Shown here: one piece after another, positions 14,826 to 23,004 of the stretch
Numbering within the stretch: position 1 is the stretch's first letter
Layout: the number at the start of each line of letters is the position of its first letter
Source: an uncultured Coriobacteriaceae bacterium
Lineage (GTDB): Bacteria; Actinomycetota; Coriobacteriia; Coriobacteriales; Coriobacteriaceae
Length of the DNA stretch: 38,709 nucleotides
Assembly (NCBI GenBank): GCA_949287085.1
Contig: CASEER010000012.1
Coordinates: 1 to 38,709 of the forward strand
Reading direction: 5' to 3'
Notes under the pieces: generated by a model
Database searches by the model: none
Told to the model about the DNA's origin: nothing
Seen by the model: the letters and a program-made list of their open reading frames with translations, nothing else
Made by a program: the position numbers and the translations under genes

Positions 14826-15380
14826 TTATGCAGCTACGCTACCACGTGCGGTAATCTCCATATACGTTGTCACGGCATACTGGTGACGCGCTGTCCACGA
14901 ACCATCATACGCTGTGCTGCATGCGTAGCCGGCATCCTCAAGCGCCTGACGCCCAACAGCGGGGTATGCCGAACTCGTAATGACCAGCGTGCCATCTGCT
15001 CCCCACTTAATGGTCTGCGCCGGCATCTCATAGGTAAGATCATGCGTGTACGGAGCATCAAGCGTGGCCTGCACCGCATCAAGCGGCTGCTGATCAACGC
15101 TAACCACCTTGGTAAACTGGGCGCTGGAACCATCCACGGCAATTTCCACCGTTGCCGATACCAGCGCATCAAACTGCTGGCCACCAACCGAGCCCACCGT
15201 AACCGACTGCGCAAGCGTGGTGGTAAACGTTTGCTTTCCCGCGTCCTTACCCAGTTTTTTCTCAACATCGCTCAGCGAATCCTCTGGCGTTTCACGATAC
15301 GTTTCAAGCAGGTCGTTCGTCCCCAAACGATACAGACGAGCCGTCACGGGATTGGTATCCGAATCTTTGGTATAAGCCAC
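14826..15380 (-). CDS. Uncharacterised protein, N-terminus uncertain
   Basis: I do not recognise this family. The 184-residue product is soluble-looking, rich in Thr, Ser, Val and Ala, with several alternating hydrophobic strands (FDALVSATVEIAVDGSS, TLVITSSAYPAV). It resembles an extracytoplasmic beta-rich domain. No signal peptide is present from the GTG at 15380, the only good in-frame start. The frame runs nine more codons upstream (SAGGAAAGG) to a TGA at 15408-15410. A strong Shine-Dalgarno GGGGGAGG sits before an ATG at 15411 that is one base out of frame, with a run of seven G residues between. A one-base deletion in that run would join them. The start is therefore unsure, and a frameshift that removed the export signal is possible. 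It lies between pepP and efp. Confidence 0.6.
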   Translation of the reverse strand: MAYTKDSDTNPVTARLYRLGTNDLLETYRETPEDSLSDVEKKLGKDAGKQTFTTTLAQSVTVGSVGGQQFDALVSATVEIAVDGSSAQFTKVVSVDQQPLDAVQATLDAPYTHDLTYEMPAQTIKWGADGTLVITSSAYPAVGRQALEDAGYACSTAYDGSWTARHQYAVTTYMEITARGSVAA

Positions 15381-15441
15381 CCCCCCTGCGGCCGCACCAC
15401 CTGCGCTTCATGGCAACCTCCCCCATCGAAACGCTTACGCG

Positions 15442-15536
15442 CCAAAGCCCGCCTTTGGTTCCGGCTTAAGTATGCCCCCTTGTGCGGACAAAATCTGTCA
15501 TCAGCCGATATGCTTCTGGTGAACGAGCTGACGACA
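15442..15536 (-). other. Possible structured RNA leader
   Basis: Between the pepP stop and the uncharacterised gene, two further inverted repeats lie upstream of the latter's ribosome-binding site. TGTCATCAGC (15496-15505) pairs with GCTGACGACA (15527-15536), ten pairs with one wobble. CCAAAG (15443-15448) pairs with CTTTGG (15454-15459). No known riboswitch consensus was recognised. Confidence 0.3.
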
Positions 15537-15586
15537 CCGGCTTCTTACCATACCTGCAAGCTCCTCTGCCACCCCTGCACATAAAT

Positions 15587-15626
15587 AGCCCGGCCACCTG
15601 CGTCGCAATCAGCAGGAAACCGGGCT
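15587..15626 (-). terminator. Hairpin after pepP
   Basis: The outer arms AGCCCGG and CCGGGCT enclose an inner stem CCTGC/GCAGG separated by a three-by-three internal loop. The structure begins 34 bases after the pepP stop on the minus strand. There is only a short AT-rich stretch after it, not a proper T-run. It probably ends or trims the mltG-to-pepP transcript. Confidence 0.55.
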
Positions 15627-15660
15627 CACCATCGATAAGGCCTATTGCGCGCGTGCGCAT

Positions 15661-16791
15661 TTAGCAGGCAATCACCTGCAGCTCATGCGGGCTCTGGGTA
15701 AACGGCTTAAAGCCATCGGCGGTCACCAGGCCGTAGTCCTCAAGGCGCACGCCAAACTCACCTGGCAGGTACACGCCCGGCTCAACCGTAATGACAGCAC
15801 CTTCGCCCACCGTGTTATGCGTACGGCCAAAGTTGGGAAGCTCGTGGATGTCGATGCCCACGCCATGGCCCAAACCGTGACCATAGTACGCACCGTAACC
15901 AGCGTCGCCGATGATGGCGCGCGAAAGCTCGTGAATCTCGTTGCCGTCTACACCCGCGTAGATTGCCTTGGCGCATTCTTCGTGCGTACGCTGCACGAGG
16001 GCGTAGATCTCGCGCATCTTGTCAGACGGCTCGCCCACCGCAACGGTACGCGTCATGTCGGAGTTGTAATCGTGGTAGCGCGCGCCGTAATCCATGAGCA
16101 CGAACTCACCCTTTTGCACCACGCGGTCGCTTGCAATGGCATGCGGGTTGGCCGCGTTGGGGCCCGATGCCACAATGGAGCCAAACGCCAAACCGTCGGC
16201 CCCGTTGGCATACATGAAGTTCTCGAGCTCGAGCTTGATCTGCTTTTCCGTCAGACCCGGACGAATGTATTCGAGCATGTGCTGGAACGCGGCATCAGTG
16301 ATAGCCTGCGCATGCTTCATAAGGGCAACTTCCTCGTCATCCTTCACAGCACGCATAAGGCGCAAGTCGCTGTGCATCTGAGGCACCGACGCGCAGATCG
16401 ACACATCTTCAAGCCCGCGCAGCAGTCCCGTGTAAAACGACAGCTCCATGGTGTCCTCAATCGCCACGACGCGGCTCTTGGTGTCGCGCGCACGCTCGGC
16501 TGCCCAGCGCGGAATACCGATGACGTCCATGTCGAGCTGCCAAGGGTGACCCTCGGGCAGGTGCTCAACAAAGCTGTTGTAATAGCGAGAATCGGTATGC
16601 AGGAAGGTATCCGTCGCGGTGATAAAAGCCGCATGCGGGAGCTCGCCGGTAAAATCAAACACGCCCTCGGCGCCGGTAAGCCAGCGCAGATTGGCCTCGT
16701 CGCGAATAATGACGGCGTCATAGCCGCGGTCAGCCATAAGCGCGCGAACGCGTGCGATGCGGCCCTGCGGGCCAGAAACGGTAGATGCCAT
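15661..16791 (-). CDS. pepP: M24 family Xaa-Pro aminopeptidase/dipeptidase
   Basis: This is a pita-bread-fold dinuclear metallopeptidase that cleaves peptides with proline in the second position. The five metal ligands are visible: two Asp in [17 protein letters not shown], His in GHGLGHGVG, and two Glu in [11 protein letters not shown] and GVRLED. The first half (to about 130) is the usual creatinase-like N-terminal domain. The frame continues 48 codons upstream, but the ATG at 16791 is preferred because GAGAAAGG lies seven bases before it and homologues begin here. It is 376 residues long. The order aroK-aroB-pepP-efp is classical for Gram-positive and actinobacterial genomes. The symbol could equally be pepQ, since the exact substrate class is not resolved. 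Confidence 0.9.
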   Translation of the reverse strand: MASTVSGPQGRIARVRALMADRGYDAVIIRDEANLRWLTGAEGVFDFTGELPHAAFITATDTFLHTDSRYYNSFVEHLPEGHPWQLDMDVIGIPRWAAERARDTKSRVVAIEDTMELSFYTGLLRGLEDVSICASVPQMHSDLRLMRAVKDDEEVALMKHAQAITDAAFQHMLEYIRPGLTEKQIKLELENFMYANGADGLAFGSIVASGPNAANPHAIASDRVVQKGEFVLMDYGARYHDYNSDMTRTVAVGEPSDKMREIYALVQRTHEECAKAIYAGVDGNEIHELSRAIIGDAGYGAYYGHGLGHGVGIDIHELPNFGRTHNTVGEGAVITVEPGVYLPGEFGVRLEDYGLVTADGFKPFTQSPHELQVIAC

Positions 16792-16984
16792 GGGATACCT
16801 TTCTCGTTGCGTCGAAACCTTCCGGACGAAAGGATACACCAAACCGAAAACGAGCATGAGCGCATTCAGAACCGTCACCGCATGGAGCGATGGGCCCATC
16901 TTCCGCGAAGCGCATGCCGCGGCGCGCAAGTTCACACACGGCCGGGAACGCGTCGCGTTGGCCCGCCCTCCATGCTACCGGCAG

Positions 16985-18085
16985 CTACGCCACCAACTCC
17001 GCGCGCGACGCCACATAGGCCTGCGCATGACGGAGCAGCACGTCGTCAGGCACTGCGGTCAAACGGATCTGACCCACGTTTTTGGGGAGCGGCAGCAAGA
17101 AGCGGTTAGAGCGACGGGCATGCTCGCACTTGATCGCCGCAACCAACGTCTGGGCATCCAAGGCAAACCCATACTCAGAAACGCCTAGGTCCTCAAACAG
17201 ATCATCCTGGTCAAACACTACTTCGGGGTCAAGGTCCGCAGCTTCCACGGCAAGGCGCGCCTCAAAGCGCATGCCCTCGGCCCGCAGCGCCCAAGCGGGT
17301 ACCGCGTCCCCCAAACACGTCGCGAGCGCCTGCGCCGTCGCACAGCCATAGGCCAGGGCATGGCGCGCCGAGGGGTTTGCCGCCTTGATCACATTGCGCC
17401 GCGCCTGCTGCACGGGCGCCATGATTTCGGCAAGCGCCACCGCGTCGTCAGATGCCAAGCGGGACGCAAGCTCCTCAAGCGACGACCACACGCGCTTACC
17501 CTCGGCAAACGCCGCGCCCAGCATGAGAGTGCGGCCCAAACGGCGCGTATCCTCGTCCATCGCGCGTACCAGATCAAAATCGCATACAACCATCGACGGC
17601 CGCGGAGCAAGCGTTACCAAGTCCGAACCATCCGCCAGCGCCAGCGGCTGCATTTCGGTCGCCAGAGTGACCATGCCGTCGAGCGTGGTAGGAATGAGCA
17701 CGCACGCGGTGCCGCCGCACCACAGCTGGGCCGCAGCAGCCACCACCGAGCACATCGCCGCGTCACCTATGCCGACCAGCTCGTCATCAGCGGTAAGCTC
17801 AGCTGCGGCACAGCGCTCGAGCACTTGCTGCAGGCACGCAAACGTTGCAGGCTGAGCATCGGCGGCAAGCACGTACTCCTCGACGGCAAAACCGGCGTCG
17901 ATCAGCGAGCGGCTTACCACCTCGCCATACGCCTCGTGCTCGGCCGTCGCAGCCACCACGAGCGCGCGCTTGGGCATGCCCACGGCCGACGCCACCATAC
18001 GAGGCAGCTCATCGAGGGCACCCGCACCCATGCGGACATCGATGCTCTTCTGGTTAATATTGAGCAGCTGACGTTTGATCGTCAC
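16985..18085 (-). CDS. Degenerate 3-dehydroquinate synthase paralogue (probable pseudo-enzyme)
   Basis: Homology to AroB is clear along the whole length. SRSLIDAGFAVEEYVL matches TKSLADAGYQVCSYAF in AroB at 2356-3546, and IPTTLDGMVT (131-140) matches MPTSLLAMVD. Yet catalytic positions are replaced. GGGVVGD has become VGIGDAA (104-110), the SSVGGKT lysine is gone, CGEVIKHG has become a sequence near LGRTLMLG (183-190) without the metal-binding Glu, and the NFGHSAGHAIE and HLGHG histidines are missing (region 236-270). The 366-codon frame is intact, starts with GTG and overlaps aroK by four bases, so it is translated, not decayed. It sits where a functional aroB is normally found. It may be a regulatory or scaffolding partner of the shikimate enzymes, or have a new activity. 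Confidence 0.8.
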   Translation of the reverse strand: MTIKRQLLNINQKSIDVRMGAGALDELPRMVASAVGMPKRALVVAATAEHEAYGEVVSRSLIDAGFAVEEYVLAADAQPATFACLQQVLERCAAAELTADDELVGIGDAAMCSVVAAAAQLWCGGTACVLIPTTLDGMVTLATEMQPLALADGSDLVTLAPRPSMVVCDFDLVRAMDEDTRRLGRTLMLGAAFAEGKRVWSSLEELASRLASDDAVALAEIMAPVQQARRNVIKAANPSARHALAYGCATAQALATCLGDAVPAWALRAEGMRFEARLAVEAADLDPEVVFDQDDLFEDLGVSEYGFALDAQTLVAAIKCEHARRSNRFLLPLPKNVGQIRLTAVPDDVLLRHAQAYVASRAELVA

Positions 18086-18633
18086 AGCAAACCACGCTCC
18101 AAAAGCATATCGGCACAGATATACAGAACATCGTCGAACGAACGGCCGCGAATGTCCACCGTCAGATTGGCCGCCTGCTCGTAAAGCGGGCGACGGTGCC
18201 GGTAGAGTTTGGCCGCATGCTCAGGCGATTTAAAATCGGGTCGGCTCGTGAGCGACCGTATCTGCCGCAGCGAATCGTCAAAATCGCCATCCAGATACAC
18301 GCAGACGCCCATCTGGTGCATGAGCTCGATGTTGCGCGGGGTTTCTACGATGCCGCCGCCGCACGAGACCAGCAAGCTCCGCTCGGATTTAAGCGAAGCG
18401 AGCGTCTTGGTCTCGAGCCGCCGGAACGACGCCTCGCCCTCGGACCGAAAGATGTTGGCAATCGAGCGGCCGCACCGTCGCTCAACCAAACGATCGGTGT
18501 CAACGTAGCGACGCTTGAACATACGCCCCAGATTGCGCGCGAGCGTCGACTTTCCCGCACCCAAAAAGCCAATGAAAAAGATGTGGTCGCACCCGTGCTT
18601 GCCCTGGGGCGCTCCGGAATCTGCACCCTCCAT
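18082..18633 (-). CDS. aroK: Shikimate kinase (free-standing)
   Basis: This enzyme phosphorylates shikimate at the 3-hydroxyl with ATP. The 183-residue P-loop kinase has Walker A GFLGAGKS near residue 24, DTD with the shikimate-binding Asp, SEGEASFRRLE with the substrate Arg, SCGGGIVE, and the lid/adenine region RHRRPLYEQAANLTVD. All key residues are present, so it should be active. It duplicates the kinase domain fused to AroE at 7309-8550. It starts five bases after the yqeG stop and overlaps the aroB paralogue by four bases. Confidence 0.9.
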   Translation of the reverse strand: MEGADSGAPQGKHGCDHIFFIGFLGAGKSTLARNLGRMFKRRYVDTDRLVERRCGRSIANIFRSEGEASFRRLETKTLASLKSERSLLVSCGGGIVETPRNIELMHQMGVCVYLDGDFDDSLRQIRSLTSRPDFKSPEHAAKLYRHRRPLYEQAANLTVDIRGRSFDDVLYICADMLLERGLL

Positions 18634-18638
18634 GCGCG

Positions 18639-19136
18639 CTACTCCTCGCAGGTAAGGTTGCGGAGCGCGCGACGTTCAAAGATGCGGAAGATGTGCGTGT
18701 ACCACAGGTCGGCCTTGGCCTGGGGCTTGACCAGAATGGTATCGATGCCCGCCAGGTTACCGGCCCACACGTCGGTGTAGAGCTGGTCGCCCACCATCAC
18801 GGCCTGGTCTTTGGGCACACCGGTGCGCTTAAGCCCAGCAAGCAGGGCAAACGGCGCGGGCTTCATAGCGTGGCTAATGGCCTCGAGCCCCAGCTCTCCC
18901 GCTGAGCGCATCACCTGGTCGCGATGCCAGTTGTTGGACACCATGCACAGGCGAAAGCCCTTGGTGCGCGCCGCATCAAGCCAGGCGGCAACGCCCTCGG
19001 GCGCCGTGGCGCGGTCGCGCGGTACGAGCGTGTTGTCGCGGTCGAGCAAGATGGCGCGCTTGCCCTGGGCGTAGAGGTCGTCAAGGTCGATGCGCTCGAC
19101 AGAGGCAACGTAGCGGTTGGGAGAAAACAGACTCAT
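18639..19136 (-). CDS. YqeG family HAD-type phosphatase
   Basis: This 165-residue protein is of the HAD superfamily IIIA, YqeG type. Motif I is LLDRDNTLVPRD, motif II lies in MVSNNWH, and motif III/IV are MKPAPFALLAG and AVMVGDQLYTDVWAGN. Members are phosphatidylglycerophosphate phosphatase-like or of unknown substrate. The start overlaps the mltG stop as ATGA. In many Gram-positives yqeG stands next to aroE/aroK or yqeH, in keeping with the neighbours here. Confidence 0.88.
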   Translation of the reverse strand: MSLFSPNRYVASVERIDLDDLYAQGKRAILLDRDNTLVPRDRATAPEGVAAWLDAARTKGFRLCMVSNNWHRDQVMRSAGELGLEAISHAMKPAPFALLAGLKRTGVPKDQAVMVGDQLYTDVWAGNLAGIDTILVKPQAKADLWYTHIFRIFERRALRNLTCEE

Positions 19137-20518
19137 GACACCGATTCCGAATAAGCTTTGCTGTTGGCACGAAACTCATCGTACGTCTCGCTGAACACGT
19201 GCGTGCCATCATGAGACGCCGAAGCCACATAATACAGGTAATCGGTGTTCGCGGGAGCGAGAGCGGCCTTGATAGACGAAATACTCGGAGAACAAATGGG
19301 TCCCGGGGTCAGGCCGGTGTGCTCGTACAGGTTGTAGGGCGAGTCGATCTTCAGGTCGTCATAGGTTACCGGGTCCGAGCCGCCGCCGCGCGCGTATACA
19401 ATGGCCGCGTCAATCTGCAAGGGCATCTTTTTGTCCAAGCGGTTGTAGATAACGCTCGCAATAAGCGGCCGCTCGCTTTCGACGGAGCTTTCGCGCTCGA
19501 CGAGCGAGGCCAGCGAGACGATCTGCTGGGCCGACAGGTTGTCAGGTCCCGCCGTGAGGTCAAGGTCGGCAATCTCCTTTTTAAATTGGTCGAGCATAGC
19601 ACGAATAATGTCGTCCGCCGTTGGATCGCCCGAAAAGGTATAGGTCTTGGGATAGAGATAGCCCTCAAGCGAATCGTTGTAAGCGTCTTTGAGGAAGGGA
19701 TAGTCGTCGCTGTAGTTGGAGGCTTTGGCTTGCGCGAGGAAGTCGTCTGCAGCGATGCCATAGGTAGATTCAACCTTCGCGGCAGTTTGCTCAACGGTAA
19801 AGCCCTCGGGGATGGTGAGCGATGCGCCCTCGACGTTGGGGCCGTCGATAAGCTGCTGCACCACTTCTTCGGGATCCTGCAGCGTGGTAAAGCGGTAGGT
19901 ACCCGGCTTAAGGAGCGAGTCGGCCTGCATATTGCGCACGGCGGCGTAGTACTCCTTGGGATTCTCGATGATATGGTCTTGCGAGAGGATCGAGGCGATC
20001 TGGTCGCCCGAGGCGCCCTGCGGGATTTCCACCTGGACCTCAACACCCGCTTCAACGGCAGGCTCTGCGCTGCCGAGCACCATATCGCGCGCGATGGGAA
20101 AGACCACAATTGCAAGGACCGCAACCACAGCGATCACGGCAATAAGGGGAATCGCTATGGCCAAGGGCGACGTGCGCCGGTTGGAAGAGGCGGCCGATGC
20201 ACGGGCTTGGCGGCGATGGACGGGCTGGAGGCCATGATGGTACGTGCGGGTGCGGGCGCGTGCTGCGCTCGTATTGGCTTGAGCCGCATGCCGAGCCGCG
20301 CCCGATGACGCATGGGCGCCATAGCCTTGGGTCGCGTTGCCTGCGGGAATGCCGCCCCTAGCTGATACATGCGCGGCGCGGAACCGCGTACCGGCCGCAG
20401 GGGTTCCCTGAGGCGCCACCTGGTTACTGCGGGCATGGGTGCCCCGGGGCTGAACCGCGTTGCGGTCAACGGACGATCGAGCAAAATGACGAGCTCCGTC
20501 ATCCATATGATCTGCCAC
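19133..20518 (-). CDS. mltG: Endolytic murein transglycosylase MltG
   Basis: This is a membrane-anchored lytic transglycosylase that cuts nascent peptidoglycan strands. The first 125 or so residues are a long, basic, Ala/Gln/Arg-rich cytoplasmic region, followed by one transmembrane helix (AIAIPLIAVIAVVAVLAIVV). Outside are the LysM-like part and the catalytic YceG domain with the signature SLASLVERESS (catalytic Glu), LQIDAAIVY, and SPYNLYEHTGLTPGPICSPS. The start is set at the GTG at 20518 because GGAGGAA lies eight bases upstream; an ATG four codons on is an alternative. Its length is 461 residues. It is the first gene of the mltG-yqeG-aroK-aroB2 cluster. Confidence 0.9.
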   Translation of the reverse strand: MADHMDDGARHFARSSVDRNAVQPRGTHARSNQVAPQGTPAAGTRFRAAHVSARGGIPAGNATQGYGAHASSGAARHAAQANTSAARARTRTYHHGLQPVHRRQARASAASSNRRTSPLAIAIPLIAVIAVVAVLAIVVFPIARDMVLGSAEPAVEAGVEVQVEIPQGASGDQIASILSQDHIIENPKEYYAAVRNMQADSLLKPGTYRFTTLQDPEEVVQQLIDGPNVEGASLTIPEGFTVEQTAAKVESTYGIAADDFLAQAKASNYSDDYPFLKDAYNDSLEGYLYPKTYTFSGDPTADDIIRAMLDQFKKEIADLDLTAGPDNLSAQQIVSLASLVERESSVESERPLIASVIYNRLDKKMPLQIDAAIVYARGGGSDPVTYDDLKIDSPYNLYEHTGLTPGPICSPSISSIKAALAPANTDYLYYVASASHDGTHVFSETYDEFRANSKAYSESVS

Positions 20519-20657
20519 GGTGTGTTCCTCCGATACGTCGCGTGCACACCACCGCGTGCACGAATCAAAAGGTCTTCGATAGTGTACCGCAGGAGAACAC
20601 AAACCTTAAAGTTTTCATCGAACCTTGAAGGTTACCCCATCATAAACCGGTCCCACA

Positions 20658-20704
20658 TTGACCGAACGTGGCCAAAAGGGGTTGAAAGGAACACGTCCCC
20701 AACC
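20658..20704 (+). repeat. Interspersed repeat copy between mltG and manO
   Basis: The palindrome TTGACCGAACGTGGCCAA (20658-20675) is followed 13 bases later by GAACACGTCCCCAAC (20689-20703). Both parts match the elements at 5963-5995 and 6080-6147. On the minus strand it begins directly after the manO stop, so here, as at aroC, it sits at a gene's 3' end. Further stems CGGTC/GACCG and GGTTG/CAACC overlap it. Confidence 0.75.
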
Positions 20705-20710
20705 AACCCA

Positions 20711-21082
20711 TTAGGAGCGGTGGAAGAGATGCTTGATGCCTTGTTTGACGACGCCAAAGAACGTGGGCGATTTAACCAGGCGATCAGCGGGCACATAGCT
20801 GCGGACGGCGCGCAGCGTGCGCTTGTTATCCTTCGTGGAGAACGAATAGGAGCCATTCTCTTTGGTAAAGATGGCAAATCGTGGAATCCAACGGCCAAAC
20901 ATGACGGAAGCGGCAACATAATCGACCTCATCCCAAGGGACCTGAATGTAATCCTCGGGATTGCGATCGTTGTAGAACTCGAAGGCCTTGTCCCCCACCA
21001 TCACGTTTCCGTACTTCGATAGACCCATAAACGAGGTCCCGGGAGTCGTAAGATCCACCTTTGTATTTTGGGATTGAGCCAC
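20711..21082 (-). CDS. manO: DUF956 (ManO) family protein
   Basis: This 123-residue protein of the DUF956 family is regularly encoded at the end of mannose-type PTS operons, where it is called ManO and thought to modulate the operon. Sequence landmarks are GTSFMGLSKYGNVMVGDKAFEFY, VPWDEVDYVAASVMF and a Lys/Arg-rich C-terminus. It starts with GTG at 21082, with a strong GGGAGGGG upstream. It is separated from the EIID gene by 146 bases that contain a perfect 12-bp inverted repeat. Its stop abuts the dispersed repeat. Confidence 0.85.
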   Translation of the reverse strand: MAQSQNTKVDLTTPGTSFMGLSKYGNVMVGDKAFEFYNDRNPEDYIQVPWDEVDYVAASVMFGRWIPRFAIFTKENGSYSFSTKDNKRTLRAVRSYVPADRLVKSPTFFGVVKQGIKHLFHRS

Positions 21083-21136
21083 GGGCTCACCCCTCCCTCA
21101 TAAACCACAGTTCGTTTCGCTGGATTCTAACATAGA

Positions 21137-21187
21137 GCGGGGTCGTACCTGCAAGCCGAGATGACTCAACCGCACGTACGACCCCGC
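21137..21187 (-). terminator. Perfect 12-bp inverted repeat between EIID and manO
   Basis: GCGGGGTCGTAC (21137-21148) and GTACGACCCCGC (21176-21187) are perfect complements around a 27-base loop. On the minus strand it lies about 40 bases after the EIID stop. The following bases are AT-mixed but not a T-run. It may be a partial terminator or an RNA-stabilising end that lowers manO expression relative to the transporter genes. Confidence 0.55.
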
Positions 21188-21228
21188 ACCAGTCTTAGCT
21201 GCTCATCAAGCGCAGCTAGGCGTTGCTC

Positions 21229-22158
21229 TTAGAGCAGGCCCACCAGATGGCCAACGATACCGACAACGAACATGCCGATGATGATGACGATCGGGGAGAC
21301 CTTCTTCTTAAGCAGCCAGCAGCACAGCAGCGTCACGCCCACGGCGGCAAGGCCGGGGATCAGCGAGTCGAGGTTCTGCTGGAGCGTGGTGACCTTCGTG
21401 GCCGAAAGCGCCATGCCAGAGGCCTGGTCGCTCAGCGCGCTCAGGATAGCACTGCCCACGCCGTCGCTCTTTGCCATGGCATCAAGCGCGACCGGGTCAA
21501 TGTAAGCACCCTGGTCGAGCGGCACCGACGAGACGACGGGAGCAAAGCTGATGGACACCCAGCGCTGAACCAGGGAGCCGATGACGAACATACCCAGAAT
21601 CGAAGCGCCCTCGGTAATCTTGCCGAGCAGGCCGCCCGAAAGGTCGTTTGTGATCGAGGTGCCCAGCTTGTAGCCAAACTCCTGCGTGTACCACTCGAAG
21701 ACCATACGGATGACGTTCCAAGCCACAAAGAAGATGATCGGGCCGGCGATGGAGCCGCCCATGGCAAGGGACGCGCCGAGCGCGCCGAGCAGCGGGCGCA
21801 CGGTGTACCAGAACACCGGGTCGCCGACGCCGGCGAGCGGGCCCATCATACCAACCTTAACGCCCTGAATGGCAGCGTCGTCAATCGGGGCACCGTTGGC
21901 ACGGTCCTCCTCGAGGGCGAGCGTAACGCCCATGACCGGCGAGGAGACATACGGGTGCGTGTTGTAGAACTCCATGTGACGCTTGAGCGCCGCGATCTGG
22001 TCATTCTTGTTGGTGTAGAGCTTCTTGATGGCCGGGATGATGGAGTAGCACCAACCGCCGTTCTGCATACGCTCGTAGTTCCAGGAGCCCTGCAGGAACT
22101 GGTGGCGCCACCAAACCTTAATTCGGTCCTGCTTGGTAAGCGTAATCTTGTCTGCCAT
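21229..22158 (-). CDS. manZ: PTS mannose/fructose/sorbose family EIID component
   Basis: This is the membrane subunit that forms the sugar channel together with EIIC. The 309-residue protein has the typical amphipathic N-terminus (WWRHQFLQGSWNYERMQNGG), a GVKVGMMGPLAGVGDP signature, and C-terminal membrane helices (SPIVIIIGMFVVGIVGHLVGLL). It starts 18 bases after the EIIC stop. Sugar specificity cannot be told by sequence; mannose, glucose or glucosamine are the commonest for this subfamily. Confidence 0.93.
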   Translation of the reverse strand: MADKITLTKQDRIKVWWRHQFLQGSWNYERMQNGGWCYSIIPAIKKLYTNKNDQIAALKRHMEFYNTHPYVSSPVMGVTLALEEDRANGAPIDDAAIQGVKVGMMGPLAGVGDPVFWYTVRPLLGALGASLAMGGSIAGPIIFFVAWNVIRMVFEWYTQEFGYKLGTSITNDLSGGLLGKITEGASILGMFVIGSLVQRWVSISFAPVVSSVPLDQGAYIDPVALDAMAKSDGVGSAILSALSDQASGMALSATKVTTLQQNLDSLIPGLAAVGVTLLCCWLLKKKVSPIVIIIGMFVVGIVGHLVGLL

Positions 22159-22176
22159 GTATCTCTACCCCCTCTC

Positions 22177-22992
22177 CTACTCGTAGTCGTCCAGAATGTC
22201 GCCGAGCGGGTCGCCAGACCCACCGCCGGCGCCGCCACCCTGCTTGGCCAGGTCCTTGAGACCAAGGTAGATGAGGGCGAGCGAGATGCCAATGACACCG
22301 AGGGCGATAAGCGTGAGCTGGGAGATGGCAGCGAGCACGAAGCCGAGCGCGAAGAACGGCCAGACTTCCTTGGTCGCCATCATGTTGATGACCATCGCGT
22401 AACCAACGGCAGCGACCATGCCGCCGCCGATGCTCATGCCGTCGGTCAGCCATGCAGGCATAGCGCTCAGCGCAGCCGTCACGGCTTCCTGCGGAATGAA
22501 GCACAGGGCTGCAGCCGGAATGGCGATACGGACTCCCTGCATGCAGATGGCAACGATCTGCAAAGCATCGATCGTGCCAAAGTTACCCTTGGCAGCCGCG
22601 GCATCCATAGCATGGACTATGGGGATTGCCAGCGTACGGACGATCATGGTCAGGAACAGACCAGCCACGGACAGCGGCACAGCCACGGCGATGGCCGTGG
22701 AGATGGCCTCGGACTGATCGGTTCCGCCGTTAAGGGCGATGACCATCAGAATGGCCGACGCGGTGGACGCGAGCGCGGCATCAGGTGCCACAGCAGCGCC
22801 GATGTTCGCCCAGCCAAGCGCCATCATCTGTAGCGTACCGCCCAAGACGATGCCCGCCTCGAGGTGGCCGCTCACCAAACCGATGAGCGTGCAGGCCACG
22901 AGCGGCTGATGGAACTCGAACTCGTCAAGAATGCCCTCCATGCCGGCAAGGAAGGCAACAATAACGATAAGGATAATCGTAATAGCCGACAT
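22177..22992 (-). CDS. manY: PTS mannose/fructose/sorbose family EIIC component
   Basis: This 271-residue polytopic membrane protein is the sugar-binding permease subunit. Landmarks are AFLAGMEGILDEFEFHQPLV, a Gly-rich GLVSGHLEAGIVLGG loop and several hydrophobic segments. A short acidic/Gly-rich tail (GGGAGGGSGDPLGDILDDYE) is unusual but consistent with a cytoplasmic end. It lies 12 bases after the EIIAB gene and 18 before EIID, one operon. Confidence 0.93.
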   Translation of the reverse strand: MSAITIILIVIVAFLAGMEGILDEFEFHQPLVACTLIGLVSGHLEAGIVLGGTLQMMALGWANIGAAVAPDAALASTASAILMVIALNGGTDQSEAISTAIAVAVPLSVAGLFLTMIVRTLAIPIVHAMDAAAAKGNFGTIDALQIVAICMQGVRIAIPAAALCFIPQEAVTAALSAMPAWLTDGMSIGGGMVAAVGYAMVINMMATKEVWPFFALGFVLAAISQLTLIALGVIGISLALIYLGLKDLAKQGGGAGGGSGDPLGDILDDYE

Positions 22993-23004
22993 GTTACCTC
23001 CTTT

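Noticed and set aside
15466..15660. A 64-codon minus-strand open frame after pepP
   Set aside because: It runs through the pepP hairpin, lacks a ribosome-binding site, and shows no similarity to anything known.
15685..17109. A long plus-strand open frame across pepP and the aroB paralogue
   Set aside because: It spans the ends of two minus-strand genes with clear metal-ligand or homology evidence, and has no ribosome-binding site or recognisable domain.
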